Below are positions 1-9,620 of a stretch of DNA of 64,000 nucleotides, one piece after another. Location of the stretch: assembly GCF_009906955.1 (NCBI RefSeq), contig NZ_CP047656.1, forward strand, positions 1,691,501-1,755,500. Direction: 5' to 3'. Position 1 is the first letter of the stretch; every line of letters starts with the position of its first letter. Made by a program: the position numbers and the translations under genes. A model generated the notes under the pieces. It did not search any database and was not told the origin of the DNA. It saw nothing but the letters and a program-made list of their open reading frames with translations. The DNA comes from Paraglaciecola mesophila (GTDB lineage Bacteria; Pseudomonadota; Gammaproteobacteria; Enterobacterales; Alteromonadaceae).

Positions 1-348
1 TAGGCCTTCAGGAATTAAAAACAACCCTATAGAATCACCAGTGAAAGAATGATTATTACTAAAAAGTGGCACTTCACTTTCAACCGAATACCCTAATTTC
101 GCCGTGCTTTGCGTTAAGCGTGTTAACTCACTCTGTTCGGGTAGCATCAGTGAGTAAACTAGGCTATTTCTTCTAATCGAAATAGGAAAAGTAAGCTGAT
201 TAACATCAACATCAAAATCATCTTTTTCTAATTGCTCGGATATTCTGTTTACCTCTGATTCTGAAAGGTACTTAGCGTACAAATGTACTTGGGTATGACC
301 ACAACCTGATAACCCCAACAATATACCGCACAACAAAATCCATCTCAT
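1..348 (-). CDS. Partial lipoprotein of unknown function
   Basis: An open frame of 116 codons runs from an ATG at 346-348 to the left edge without a stop, so the C-terminus lies outside the window. The N-terminus is a classic lipoprotein signal: MR, a hydrophobic stretch, then the lipobox L-S-G-C with Cys at about residue 16, so the product is probably lipid-anchored in the envelope. A strong Shine-Dalgarno (AAGGAG on the minus strand) sits just upstream. It lies about 10 bp downstream of the VOC gene stop and is probably cotranscribed with it. I do not recognise the mature domain. Confidence 0.75.
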   Translation of the reverse strand, partial: MRWILLCGILLGLSGCGHTQVHLYAKYLSESEVNRISEQLEKDDFDVDVNQLTFPISIRRNSLVYSLMLPEQSELTRLTQSTAKLGYSVESEVPLFSNNHSFTGDSIGLFLIPEGL

Positions 349-358
349 TTCGCACTCC

Positions 359-760
359 TTATTGATTAAATACAATTTGCCCTTGGTAAAGCTCTAACGG
401 CAGACCGTCAGGGTCGGCAAAGAAAGTAAATTTTTTATCGGTGTACTCATCCACTCTGATTGGCTCAACCTCAACTCCTTTTGCCGTTAAAACAGAAGCC
501 GTTTTTTCCACATCCTCAACCACAAACGCTAAGTGGCGTAAGCCTTGTGCTTCTGGACGAGAGGGGCGCGCAGGTGCCCCGGGAAACGAAAACAGTTCAA
601 TCTGCCCACCATCGGGTAGTGCTAAATCTAGTTTGTACGAGTCGCGATGGGCACGGTAATTTTCGGCAATAACCCTAAGCCCTAGAATTTCGGTATAAAA
701 GTGCTTCGAGCGCGCATAGTCGCTGCAGATAACGGCAACGTGATGAATTCGTTTTAACAT
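359..760 (-). CDS. YaeR/GloA2-like VOC metalloprotein
   Basis: This 133-residue single-domain protein belongs to the vicinal oxygen chelate (glyoxalase I-like) superfamily and most resembles E. coli YaeR. The expected metal ligands are in place: His7, Glu55 (QIELF), His76 (GLRHLAF) and Glu123 (PLELYQ). The family is metal-binding, but its substrate is not well established, so true glyoxalase I activity should not be assumed. It is divergent from suhB and followed at once by a lipoprotein gene on the same strand. Confidence 0.88.
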   Translation of the reverse strand: MLKRIHHVAVICSDYARSKHFYTEILGLRVIAENYRAHRDSYKLDLALPDGGQIELFSFPGAPARPSRPEAQGLRHLAFVVEDVEKTASVLTAKGVEVEPIRVDEYTDKKFTFFADPDGLPLELYQGQIVFNQ

Positions 761-841
761 TAGGTACGCTTAATCTGGTATTAAAAATAAGTAAACTGAG
801 ACATGTACGCTAACATAGTTTGTGATAAATCCAGATTATGA

Positions 842-869
842 TTGCGAATATTCTGTGGTTTGATACACT
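842..869 (+). promoter_or_regulatory. Candidate sigma70 promoter of suhB
   Basis: TTGCGA (842-847) and TACACT (864-869) are separated by 16 bp in the divergent gap between the VOC gene and suhB. This would give a leader of about 85 nt before the preferred suhB start. Motif match only. Confidence 0.35.
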
Positions 870-959
870 GCGCGGCGATTTTTTGTTCACCTGTTGCCTA
901 ATCTGTAACGGATGACAAATCCTTATCTTAACGTTCTTTTAAAAATTGGTGGTTTTACT

Positions 960-1739
960 ATGCATCCTATGCTGAATATAGCAGTGCGCGCGGCGCGTTC
1001 TGCGGGCAACGTCATTGCTCGTGGTTTTGAAAATCAATCTGAACTCATGATTGAAGCCAAAGGCAGTAACGACTTCGTAACGCGAGTCGACAAAGAAGCC
1101 GAGCAAGCAATTATTCGCAAAATTCAGCAATCTTACCCTGATCACTGTTTTGTAGGTGAAGAAGGTGGCGTAGTAGAAGGTAGCAACACTGATTATAAAT
1201 GGATCATTGACCCGCTAGACGGCACCACCAATTTTATTAAGGGTATCCCCCACTTCGCAGTTTCTATTGCACTGATGCACAAAGGTCGTTTAGACCAAGC
1301 AGTAGTATTCGATCCGATTCGCGGCGAACTATTTACTGCAAGTAAAGGCGCAGGCGCTCAACTTAACGGTTTCCGTATTCGTGCTAGTAAAGCAAAAGAG
1401 TTGAATCAAACGATCCTTGCCACCGCACTACCATACAAAAACAAAGACACCTTGCCCACTTACCTTGAAAGCTTCCGCAACATCTTTTTTCAAGCCGGTG
1501 ACGTACGCCGTAGTGGTTCAGCTGCTCTGGATTTAGCATACGTTGCTGCTGGTCGCTATGACGGATACTGGGAAAGTGGCTTGAAGCCTTGGGATATTGC
1601 AGCGGGTGAACTTCTCGTTCGTGAAGCTGGCGGCTTAGTAACAGATTTTAAAGGTAACAACGACCCTATGCAAAACGGTGACATCGTTGCTGGAAGCGCT
1701 AAAGTCGTGCAAACCCTAGTCAAGAATTTGAAAGCTTAA
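960..1739 (+). CDS. suhB: Inositol-1-monophosphatase SuhB
   Basis: A 259-residue inositol monophosphatase-family enzyme. It should hydrolyse inositol 1-phosphate; in E. coli SuhB also joins the NusA/NusB/NusG antitermination complex on rRNA operons. The metal-binding signatures are present: GEE, the DPLDGTTNF block, and WDIAAGELLVREAGG near the C-terminus. An ATG at 912 would add 16 residues, but SuhB homologues begin MHPMLNIAVRAAR, exactly what follows the ATG at 960, so I chose 960. A strong terminator follows the gene. Confidence 0.95.
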   Translation: MHPMLNIAVRAARSAGNVIARGFENQSELMIEAKGSNDFVTRVDKEAEQAIIRKIQQSYPDHCFVGEEGGVVEGSNTDYKWIIDPLDGTTNFIKGIPHFAVSIALMHKGRLDQAVVFDPIRGELFTASKGAGAQLNGFRIRASKAKELNQTILATALPYKNKDTLPTYLESFRNIFFQAGDVRRSGSAALDLAYVAAGRYDGYWESGLKPWDIAAGELLVREAGGLVTDFKGNNDPMQNGDIVAGSAKVVQTLVKNLKA

Positions 1740-1788
1740 GGTTGTAATAGGTTAAGAGCGTAATGACGTAAGAACGTATGACCTTTTT

Positions 1789-1816
1789 AAAGCGAGCCCT
1801 ATGGCTCGCTTTTTTT
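1789..1816 (+). terminator. Rho-independent terminator of suhB
   Basis: A GCGAGCC / GGCTCGC stem with a CTAT loop is followed by a run of seven or more T. It lies about 50 bp after the suhB stop. Confidence 0.9.
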
Positions 1817-1900
1817 GTAGCCAAAAAAGACGACCAATCTTTGCATTCAAAAGCTGAGTACCGAGTACCGAATAGAAAGTGTTAGCATAAATACACCAAC

Positions 1901-1932
1901 AAAAAAGCCGCTTGATGGTTAATCAAACGGCT
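1901..1932 (-). terminator. Rho-independent terminator of the queA-secF operon
   Basis: Read on the minus strand, AGCCGTTTGAT pairs with ATCAAGCGGCT (11 bp, one G-T wobble, 5-nt loop) and is followed by six T. It lies about 45 bp beyond the secF stop. Confidence 0.88.
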
Positions 1933-1975
1933 CTCGATGCGCAACTCTGTTTACCCTTATGGGTAATCTAATTTG

Positions 1976-2917
1976 CTACAGCATTGACTCTTGGTCAGCA
2001 CCTTCTTTTTCAATCTCTGTAGGCATCAAGTCTTCACGGCTTACACCTAACCATAGCGCCACTAAGCTAGCAACGTAGATCGACGAATACGTACCGATTA
2101 TCACACCAAACAGCAATGCAGTTGCAAAGCCATGAATAGTTGCCCCGCCTAAGAAGAACAATGACATCAATACCAATATCGTTGTAAGTGAGGTAATAAT
2201 GGTACGGTTCAAAGTCTGGGTCAGTGAAATATTAATAATCTCTTCGGTTTCTGAATTACGTATTTTACGGAAGTTTTCACGGATCCTATCTGATACGACT
2301 ATGGTATCGTTCAAGGAGTAACCAATAACAGCAAGTACAGCAGCCAATACCGTTAAATCGAATTCTAGTTGTAAAACCGAGAACAGACCCAAGGTAATGA
2401 TCACGTCATGGGCAAGCGCCACAACTGAACCCAAAGCAAAACGCCATTCGAATCGCATTGCTACGTATACCAGAATACAAAGCAAGGAGACCAACATGGC
2501 TAACCCGCCCTGCTCGGCTAGTTCGTCACCAATATTTGGCCCAACAAAGGCAATACCACGTTTTTCAACACTCGGATCGGCTGCTTGTAACGCGGCGACA
2601 ACGCGGTCGCCAATTTCGACGTTTTTAACGCCTTCCATCGGCGCAATGCGAATAAGTATGTCTTGGCTACTACCGTAGTTTTGCACCGTCGGCTCAATAA
2701 AACCGGCTTGGGTTAACTCAGCGCGAACCGCGTCTAAGTTAGCCACACCTTCATATCGCATTTCAATCTGCGTACCGCCGGTGAAGTCCAAACCCCAATT
2801 AAGCTGATTAACACCAAGGGATACCAAAGAGCCGATAACCAGTAACGCGGATAGTATCGCTGCGGGAACGCGTAACGACATAAAGCCAACAGTTTCTTTC
2901 ATGTTTAACAATTGCAT
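1976..2917 (-). CDS. secF: Protein translocase subunit SecF
   Basis: A 313-residue inner-membrane SecF, which with SecD and YajC uses the proton gradient to help complete protein export through SecYEG. It shows the first transmembrane segment, the signature LDFTGGTQIEM at about residues 42-52, a periplasmic loop, and the membrane-embedded C-terminal half with GYSLNDTIVVSDRIRE. The start lies 10 bp after the secD stop. An alternative start at the inner MKETVGF is possible, since many SecF proteins begin near there. Confidence 0.97.
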   Translation of the reverse strand: MQLLNMKETVGFMSLRVPAAILSALLVIGSLVSLGVNQLNWGLDFTGGTQIEMRYEGVANLDAVRAELTQAGFIEPTVQNYGSSQDILIRIAPMEGVKNVEIGDRVVAALQAADPSVEKRGIAFVGPNIGDELAEQGGLAMLVSLLCILVYVAMRFEWRFALGSVVALAHDVIITLGLFSVLQLEFDLTVLAAVLAVIGYSLNDTIVVSDRIRENFRKIRNSETEEIINISLTQTLNRTIITSLTTILVLMSLFFLGGATIHGFATALLFGVIIGTYSSIYVASLVALWLGVSREDLMPTEIEKEGADQESML

Positions 2918-2927
2918 GTCAGCGCTC

Positions 2928-4772
2928 CTATATTGATAATTTTTTCAAAGGCTTACCACCACACCATGCATTTACAACAGCACGGGTAACAAAAATAGCG
3001 GTAAACATGGAAGTGGCAATACCAATCATTAAGGTGATCGAGAAGCCTTTAATTGGACCTGTGCCCACAGCAAACAAAATCAGACCGGCAATAAAAGTAG
3101 TGATGTTGGCATCAAGAATGGTCGAGAATGCACTGTCGTACCCATGGTGTATTGCCTGTTGCGGGCTGCGCCCTTCACGTAGCTCTTCACGGATACGCTC
3201 GAATATCAGAACGTTTGCATCAACCGCCATACCAACAGTTAACACGATACCCGCCATACCAGGTAGCGATAATGTTGCGCCAGGGATCATCGACATAATG
3301 CCAACGATCATCACTAAGTTTAGAGTTAGAGCAAGGTTCGCGACCAAACCAAATGCTTTGTAATAAATCAGCATAAAGATAAGTACTGCGACAAAGCCCC
3401 AAATGATGGCTTGTGTACCCAGTGCAATGTTCTCTTTACCTAAGCTTGGCCCAACAGTGCGCTCTTCTACAATTTGAATAGGTGCTATCAGTGCACCAGC
3501 TCTGAGTAGTAGCGACAGGTTGTGGGCTTCTTGTGGCGAGTCTAACCCAGTAATACGGAAACTGCTGCCCAAGCGTGCTTGAATGGTAGCGATACTGATC
3601 ACTTCACGCTTCGCTTCAAAAATCAGCTTGTCGTTAGCATCTCGCTCACCGGTTGATTTATATTCAATGAAGACGGTCGCCATCGGCTTACCAATACTGT
3701 CTTTGGTAAACTGTGACATCTTACTGCCACCTTTAGAATCAAGTGAAATATTCACCTGAGGAATACCGTACTCATCTGCGCTAGAGTTAGCATCAATGAT
3801 GTGATTACCAGTCAAAATGATTTTCTTTTTCAGCAACTGCGGCTGACCTTGTTGATCGAGTACCAGTTCAGAGCCTGCAGGTACACGCCCCGCAACCGCA
3901 TCACGTACATCATGATCTAAATCTACCGAGCGGAATTCTAACGTTGCCGTTGCATTTAGAATTTCTTTAGCACGGGCAGTATCTTGTATACCAGGTAATT
4001 GCACGGCGATGCGATCAACGCCTTGCTTTTGTACACTTGGCTCAGCCACACCTAATTGATTTACCCGATTACGGATAATGGTGATGTTCTGCTTGACCGC
4101 GTAATCACGGGTTTCAGCAAGCTTTTGCTCTGACATACTGACCACGATTTTAAGGTCATTTTTCTCAGTGAAAACCAAGTCACGATTACGGTTACGTAAA
4201 AAGAACTCTGCTTTATCTAGGGTATCTTGGTCACGGAAGAATATTTCAACCCCGCCTTCAACTTGGCGCACAGTGCGATAGCGAATCCCCTCTTCACGTA
4301 AAGCACTTCTAAAGTCTGACACCATGTCTTCAAATGACTTATTGACTGCAGAGTTCATGTCTACTTCCATTAAAAAGTGCACACCACCACGCAAATCTAG
4401 GCCGAGTTTCATTGGCGCACCACCAATGGCCTCAAGCCACGCTGGGGTATCTGGGGCTAAGTTCATAGCAACATAGTAATCGTCACCTAACGCTCGCTGC
4501 AGGGTTTCTCGTGCGATTAGCTGACTATCGGAATTGGTTAAGCGAACTAAAATTTGTTCATTATCTAGCGCGATATTTTTTGCTTCTATGTTTTCGCTAG
4601 ATAAGGTTTCTGTGACCTTGTTTAACAGTGACTCATCGACACTGGCATTGCGGCCGGCAGAGATTTGAACGGCGTAGTCTTCACCGTACAAATTTGGCGT
4701 AGCGTATAGAGCACACATACCGACGATAAAAATCAGTACAAGATACTTCCATAACGGAGTTTGGTTTAACAC
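2928..4772 (-). CDS. secD: Protein translocase subunit SecD
   Basis: A 614-residue SecD of normal length for gammaproteobacteria. It has an N-terminal transmembrane segment, the hallmark [15 protein letters not shown], a large periplasmic P1 region containing [15 protein letters not shown], and a C-terminal set of membrane helices with [21 protein letters not shown]. It partners SecF, encoded 10 bp downstream, and YajC, encoded upstream. Confidence 0.98.
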   Translation of the reverse strand: MLNQTPLWKYLVLIFIVGMCALYATPNLYGEDYAVQISAGRNASVDESLLNKVTETLSSENIEAKNIALDNEQILVRLTNSDSQLIARETLQRALGDDYYVAMNLAPDTPAWLEAIGGAPMKLGLDLRGGVHFLMEVDMNSAVNKSFEDMVSDFRSALREEGIRYRTVRQVEGGVEIFFRDQDTLDKAEFFLRNRNRDLVFTEKNDLKIVVSMSEQKLAETRDYAVKQNITIIRNRVNQLGVAEPSVQKQGVDRIAVQLPGIQDTARAKEILNATATLEFRSVDLDHDVRDAVAGRVPAGSELVLDQQGQPQLLKKKIILTGNHIIDANSSADEYGIPQVNISLDSKGGSKMSQFTKDSIGKPMATVFIEYKSTGERDANDKLIFEAKREVISIATIQARLGSSFRITGLDSPQEAHNLSLLLRAGALIAPIQIVEERTVGPSLGKENIALGTQAIIWGFVAVLIFMLIYYKAFGLVANLALTLNLVMIVGIMSMIPGATLSLPGMAGIVLTVGMAVDANVLIFERIREELREGRSPQQAIHHGYDSAFSTILDANITTFIAGLILFAVGTGPIKGFSITLMIGIATSMFTAIFVTRAVVNAWCGGKPLKKLSI

Positions 4773-4810
4773 GTGAAAATCCTTCCATTTTGAATGTCGT
4801 AAACATAAAT

Positions 4811-4832
4811 AAAGCGGGCAATCGCCCGCTTT
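4811..4832 (-). terminator. Hairpin between yajC and secD
   Basis: A perfect 9-bp stem (AAAGCGGGC / GCCCGCTTT) with a 4-nt loop lies in the 77-bp gap between yajC and secD. The U-tract is short and interrupted (TTTATTTA), so it may attenuate transcription or stabilise the yajC mRNA rather than fully terminate. Confidence 0.55.
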
Positions 4833-4849
4833 ATTTAAGGTAACTCATT

Positions 4850-5188
4850 TTAAATCGCTTTCATTGTGCCTTTTGGCAACACAGCTGAGATAGCAGATTT
4901 TTGTACAACGATGTTGGTTGTATCGTTAAGTGCAATCTCAAGAAAATCCTTCTCTTCTGACACTTTCACTATACGACCTACCATGCCGCCTTGCGTCAAG
5001 ACTTCATCGCCTTTACTCAATGAGCTAACCAAATTTTTATGCTCTTTTACACGCTTTGCTTGAGGGCGGTATAACATAAAATAAAAAATCAATCCGAATA
5101 CGCCAAGCATAATTAGCATTTCGAAACCGCCGCCTGTTGCACCACCTGGTGCTGCCTGTGCATGTGCATCAGAGATAAATAAGCTCAT
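4850..5188 (-). CDS. yajC: Preprotein translocase subunit YajC
   Basis: A 112-residue membrane protein of the SecDF-YajC subcomplex. It shows a short Gly/Ala-rich N-terminus, one transmembrane segment (MLGVFGLIFYFML), the conserved YRPQAKRVKEHK just after it, and the soluble domain with LTQGGMVGRIVKV. Gene order tgt-yajC-secD-secF is the standard one. Confidence 0.96.
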   Translation of the reverse strand: MSLFISDAHAQAAPGGATGGGFEMLIMLGVFGLIFYFMLYRPQAKRVKEHKNLVSSLSKGDEVLTQGGMVGRIVKVSEEKDFLEIALNDTTNIVVQKSAISAVLPKGTMKAI

Positions 5189-5217
5189 AAATTCCCCATA
5201 GTTTGTTAAGTTTGTTG

Positions 5218-6375
<1,158 letters not shown>

Positions 6376-6498
6376 TTAGGTGATTTTAAATGCCTAACAA
6401 GCGAGTTGCTGACAAAAAGTGGCCGGATTATATACGAATTGCATGAATGAATAAAAACTAATAACGCACTAATTACTCACTAGCCTTCTTCGTGCAGG

Positions 6499-7551
6499 TT
6501 AATCCTTATTCGCAGGCTGATTTTTTTCGATAAACATCGCGTCACCATAACTAAAAAAGCGGTATTGCTGGGCAATCGCTTCTTGGTACGCGTTCATGAC
6601 ATTTTCTTTTCCGGCAAAGGCACTGACTAACATAATGAGCGTTGATTCAGAAAGATGAAAATTGGTCAACATGGCATCGACTACCTGAAATTGATAGCCA
6701 GGGAAGATAAAGATATCCGTATCACTGAAAAAAGGCGCAAGCTCAGTGCCGTTGGTCGACGCTGCTTTCGCTGCAGATTCTAACGATCTAACAGAGGTAG
6801 TTCCCACAGCGATAACGCGTTTACCCGCGGCTTTCGTTTTGGCGATAGCATCAATCACATTTTGTGGCACTTCTGCATACTCAGAGTGCATTTGATGCTC
6901 AAGAATGTTGTCAACGCGCACAGGTTGAAAGGTACCAGCTCCCACATGCAAAGTCACAAATTCAGTACTGACCCCTTTGTCTTTTAATTTCTGTAAAATC
7001 GCATCATCAAAATGTAACCCAGCCGTTGGAGCCGCAACCGCACCAGGCTTTTCGTTATAAACGGTTTGATAACGTTCCTTATCAGATTCTTCATCAGGGC
7101 GGTCAATATAAGGAGGTAAAGGCATGTGGCCGTATTGCTCGAGGATCTCAAGGATCGGCTCAGGGTTAAGCAGCCTTAATTTGAACAAAGCGTCTTGGCG
7201 TCCTACCATTTCCATTTCCACTTTGTCCTCAAGGAGCAATTGACTGCCCTCTTTGGGAGATTTACTGGCACGCACATGCGCTAAAACATGATGCTCGTCA
7301 ACAATACGCTCAATCAGCACCTCTACTTTACCGCCTGATGCTTTTTGCCCTAATAATCGCGCAGGGATGACGCGAGTATTGTTAAAAATCAGCAAATCGC
7401 CCGGGTGGATCAAGTCAACGACGTCGGTAAATTGCAAATGAGATAAGCCTGTTTTGGCTAAATGCATTAATCGACTTGCGGTGCGCTCTTTGGTGGGGTA
7501 ACGCGCAATAAGGGCTTCAGGTAAATCAAACTGGAATTCAGAAACTTTCAT
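6499..7551 (-). CDS. queA: S-adenosylmethionine:tRNA ribosyltransferase-isomerase QueA
   Basis: A 350-residue QueA that transfers and isomerises the ribosyl group of AdoMet onto preQ1-tRNA, giving epoxyqueuosine. Motifs include [16 protein letters not shown] near residue 55, [41 protein letters not shown] and [19 protein letters not shown]. It is the first gene of the leftward queA-tgt-yajC-secD-secF unit, with a good promoter upstream. Confidence 0.98.
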   Translation of the reverse strand: MKVSEFQFDLPEALIARYPTKERTASRLMHLAKTGLSHLQFTDVVDLIHPGDLLIFNNTRVIPARLLGQKASGGKVEVLIERIVDEHHVLAHVRASKSPKEGSQLLLEDKVEMEMVGRQDALFKLRLLNPEPILEILEQYGHMPLPPYIDRPDEESDKERYQTVYNEKPGAVAAPTAGLHFDDAILQKLKDKGVSTEFVTLHVGAGTFQPVRVDNILEHQMHSEYAEVPQNVIDAIAKTKAAGKRVIAVGTTSVRSLESAAKAASTNGTELAPFFSDTDIFIFPGYQFQVVDAMLTNFHLSESTLIMLVSAFAGKENVMNAYQEAIAQQYRFFSYGDAMFIEKNQPANKD

Positions 7552-7577
7552 ATATCATCCTGGGAAATTAGCCCGTT

Positions 7578-7606
7578 ATTTTACGTATATTAATTGATAC
7601 CTGCAA
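7578..7606 (-). promoter_or_regulatory. Probable sigma70 promoter of the queA operon
   Basis: On the minus strand TTGCAG (7606-7601) and TAAAAT (7583-7578) are 17 bp apart, close to consensus. The -10 lies about 25 bp upstream of the queA start. Confidence 0.6.
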
Positions 7607-7630
7607 TTGCCTTGGCATACTCAAGTTGCC

Positions 7631-7658
7631 TTGTTACTTGGCTTGATGCGGCTAAAAT
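7631..7658 (+). promoter_or_regulatory. Candidate promoter of an intergenic small RNA
   Basis: TTGTTA (7631-7636), 16 bp, TAAAAT (7653-7658) faces a strong terminator 50 bp downstream with no protein-coding gene between them. Confidence 0.35.
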
Positions 7659-7663
7659 GACGT

Positions 7664-7737
7664 CAACAGTTTATATATTATTGACGTTTCTCCTAACTGT
7701 TACTTTGCCCAGCGACTCTTGCGTTGGGCTTTTTTTT
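7664..7737 (+). ncRNA. Candidate small RNA with its own terminator
   Basis: The interval between a promoter-like pair (7631-7658) and a T-tailed hairpin (7707-7737) would give a transcript of about 70 nt. It contains an ACGTCAA / TTGACGT stem, an overlapping alternative CAGTT / AACTG pair, an unpaired pyrimidine/A-rich linker and the terminator. No reading frame of useful size is present. I cannot match it to a known sRNA family. It could instead be terminator debris from a lost gene. Confidence 0.35.
7707..7737 (+). terminator. Orphan rightward rho-independent terminator
   Basis: GCCCAGCG and CGTTGGGC form a stem (one G-T pair) followed by eight T on the plus strand. The only plus-strand unit upstream is the candidate sRNA; both flanking protein genes (queA and the DUF6471-like gene) run leftward. 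Confidence 0.75.
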
Positions 7738-7870
7738 GCTTCTATTATTACCTACCTAGGGCGGCGCTAGAATACCTAACGCTATATTACGTAACGCCAT
7801 ATTGAGTACAATTTTGCTGTAACGAAACTTGTTGTACAGAACTATACTCGCCAGACATAAATACGTTATT

Positions 7871-8185
7871 TCATCGCTCTTGCGATAGATCTTGCCCCAT
7901 GTCACTGAACATATCCACAATCTCGTCACGCTCAATGCGACGCATGTTGAGCACATACATGATTTGTAACAACAAATCAGCGCCCATAATGCCTTTGTTT
8001 ACTTTATTGCGGAGGTTGTCTGCGCTTTGATTCACCCCAATTGAAACTAGGCGTTCACTAAGATCCTGATATTTAACACCACGCTTTGACATTTCCGCTT
8101 TTAGTAAACGCTGGACGACTTGACGCCAATCCGCAGAGGCACTATTTGTCTGTTTTGCTGTCAGACCATCCGAATGATTTTGCAT
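7871..8185 (-). CDS. DUF6471-like small protein
   Basis: A 104-residue soluble protein. The core, residues about 20-85 (WRQVVQRLLKAEMSKRGVKY, then LSERLVSIGV and LRNKVNKGIMGADLLLQIMYVL), resembles the small DUF6471 family and has the look of a helix-turn-helix-like fold. I would not call it a repressor without more evidence. It is divergent from the yjf operon, so a regulatory role there is possible but only a guess. Confidence 0.65.
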   Translation of the reverse strand: MQNHSDGLTAKQTNSASADWRQVVQRLLKAEMSKRGVKYQDLSERLVSIGVNQSADNLRNKVNKGIMGADLLLQIMYVLNMRRIERDEIVDMFSDMGQDLSQER

Positions 8186-8260
8186 AATGATACCAATGCT
8201 ATAAATGTGACGTATAATTTACATTAGTGATAAATAAATATCAAATGTGGAAAATAATAT

Positions 8261-8290
8261 TTGACTAATTGTTTTTCAACTGACTACACT
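8261..8290 (+). promoter_or_regulatory. Candidate promoter of the yjf operon, sigmaS-like -10
   Basis: TTGACT (8261-8266) and TACACT (8285-8290) are 18 bp apart, about 80 bp upstream of yjfI. The extended -10 reads CTACACT, which resembles the sigmaS-preferred CTAYACT, fitting a stress operon. Motif-based inference. Confidence 0.45.
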
Positions 8291-8371
8291 AAGCCCGAGT
8301 TTTGCTGAACAGCTCAATGAAAAATTGAGCCATACACGAATAACGGTCATTAGCCATACAGGAGAGTAGCC

Positions 8372-8761
8372 ATGACATGGGATCTTAATCAACTTGAGGC
8401 CCTTTTTAGTGACAACCAAGATCTCGTTGTTACCCGTGAAGAGAATTGCTTATTAATTGCCAATAGCGACGGCGTAGATGCCTGGCTAGCGATAAGCGGA
8501 GAGCAAATCCTTGTTGAGTCTTTACTTTTCTCAGTAAATGAGGTGAAAGACAAAACAGCGTTAAACGAAGAGATTTTAAAGTCCCATATGATTTTCCCGT
8601 TAACCACAGTGGGAATTTCTAACGTGGCGGGCGATGAATATTACACCGCCTTTGGCTCGTTGAGTTCACAATCGAAACCCGAGAGTGTGAAGATCGAAGT
8701 GCAAACCCTATTTCAAAATGTAGAAGCATTTTTAGATGCTTATGCAGAACATTTACTTTAA
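8372..8761 (+). CDS. yjfI: YjfI family protein (DUF2170)
   Basis: A 129-residue cytoplasmic protein similar in size and position to E. coli YjfI, first gene of the yjfIJKLMC operon. Its role is unknown. The sequence is acidic with no membrane segment. A good ribosome-binding site (AGGAGAG) precedes the ATG, and the PspA-like gene follows after 15 bp. The assignment rests on the whole operon order matching E. coli as well as the sequence. Confidence 0.85.
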   Translation: MTWDLNQLEALFSDNQDLVVTREENCLLIANSDGVDAWLAISGEQILVESLLFSVNEVKDKTALNEEILKSHMIFPLTTVGISNVAGDEYYTAFGSLSSQSKPESVKIEVQTLFQNVEAFLDAYAEHLL

Positions 8762-8776
8762 TCGAGGAGTGACATT

Positions 8777-9457
8777 ATGTCGGTGTGGAGAAAATTAGTA
8801 ACGGCCGTTAAAGGTGGTGCAACAGAAGCAGCGCAGACAGTTGTAGACAGCCAAGCAATTCGCATCCTTGAGCAAGAGATCCGTGAAGCAAAAGACGAGC
8901 TGCGCAAATCGGACCATGCACGCACGCAAATACTTGCCAAGTGTAAACTTTCTCAGCAGAAAGTCGCCAGCTTACAATCATCTATCGAGCAATACGAAGA
9001 GCATGCTCGTAAAGCTATAGATTCTGATCGTCAGTTAGCCCTTGATTGTGCGCAAAAAGTCAGTGATTTAAAGGCTGAACAGGAAGGTGAGCAAAAGTAT
9101 TTAGATCAGTTCAAGCAGTCGGAGAAGCAGTTAGCCAACAATATCAGTCAAGCTAAAGCCAATTTGCGCCGCTTAGAGCAACAGGTTGATATGGTAAAGG
9201 CCACTGAGTCTGTGCAAAAGGCTCAGGTCGCTGTATCGTCTCGTCATTTAGGCGCAAACAGTAAAATGAAAACGGCTACTGAATCGCTGCAGCGTATTCA
9301 AGACAAACAAACCTTGCGTGATGCAGAATTGCAAGCCGCACAGGAATTGGCAACTGAAGAGTCGAGCGATGATTTAGAGAAACGTTTGGCGCAAGCCGGT
9401 ATTAAAGGCGGTCAAACGTCTGCCGACGATGAGTTAAGCCGCATTCTAGGCAAGTAA
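8777..9457 (+). CDS. yjfJ: PspA/IM30 family protein YjfJ
   Basis: A 226-residue, almost entirely alpha-helical coiled-coil protein of the PspA/IM30/Vipp1 (ESCRT-III-like) family. The conserved N-terminal portion includes MSVWRKLVTAVKGGATEAA and IRILEQEIREAKDEL. Family members bind and protect stressed inner membrane. It lacks the rest of the classical psp operon and sits in the yjf context. A large hairpin follows its stop, probably limiting transcription of the genes beyond. Confidence 0.92.
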   Translation: MSVWRKLVTAVKGGATEAAQTVVDSQAIRILEQEIREAKDELRKSDHARTQILAKCKLSQQKVASLQSSIEQYEEHARKAIDSDRQLALDCAQKVSDLKAEQEGEQKYLDQFKQSEKQLANNISQAKANLRRLEQQVDMVKATESVQKAQVAVSSRHLGANSKMKTATESLQRIQDKQTLRDAELQAAQELATEESSDDLEKRLAQAGIKGGQTSADDELSRILGK

Positions 9458-9470
9458 GCCGCGACAATTT

Positions 9471-9508
9471 AAATGGCCAGTCAGCAGTTGCTGACAGGCC
9501 ATTTTCTT
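9471..9508 (+). terminator. Strong hairpin between yjfJ and the K+ channel gene
   Basis: AAATGGCC and GTCAGC pair with GCTGAC and GGCCATTT across one A-A mismatch, giving a long stem with a tiny loop followed by TTTCTTATTTT. It looks like a terminator or attenuator inside the operon. The downstream gene starts about 110 bp later and may have an extra promoter. Confidence 0.65.
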
Positions 9509-9620
9509 ATTTTACTGCTTAGTTTGTGCCACTATATCTCACAAAGGAATGCGTCACATTGGCTAATGGCTTGGGATATGAAAGAATATGCCGAAATAAC
9601 AATAACCTGAAGTTAACGCC

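Noticed and set aside
912..959. N-terminal extension of suhB from the ATG at 912
   Set aside because: SuhB proteins start at MHPMLN, encoded from 960; the extra 16 residues have no counterpart.
1858..1875. Short tandem GAGTACC-like duplication after suhB
   Set aside because: Only two short units; too small to mean anything.
3007..3363. 118-codon plus-strand frame inside secD
   Set aside because: It is antisense to a highly conserved secD region and lacks a ribosome-binding site and any family resemblance.
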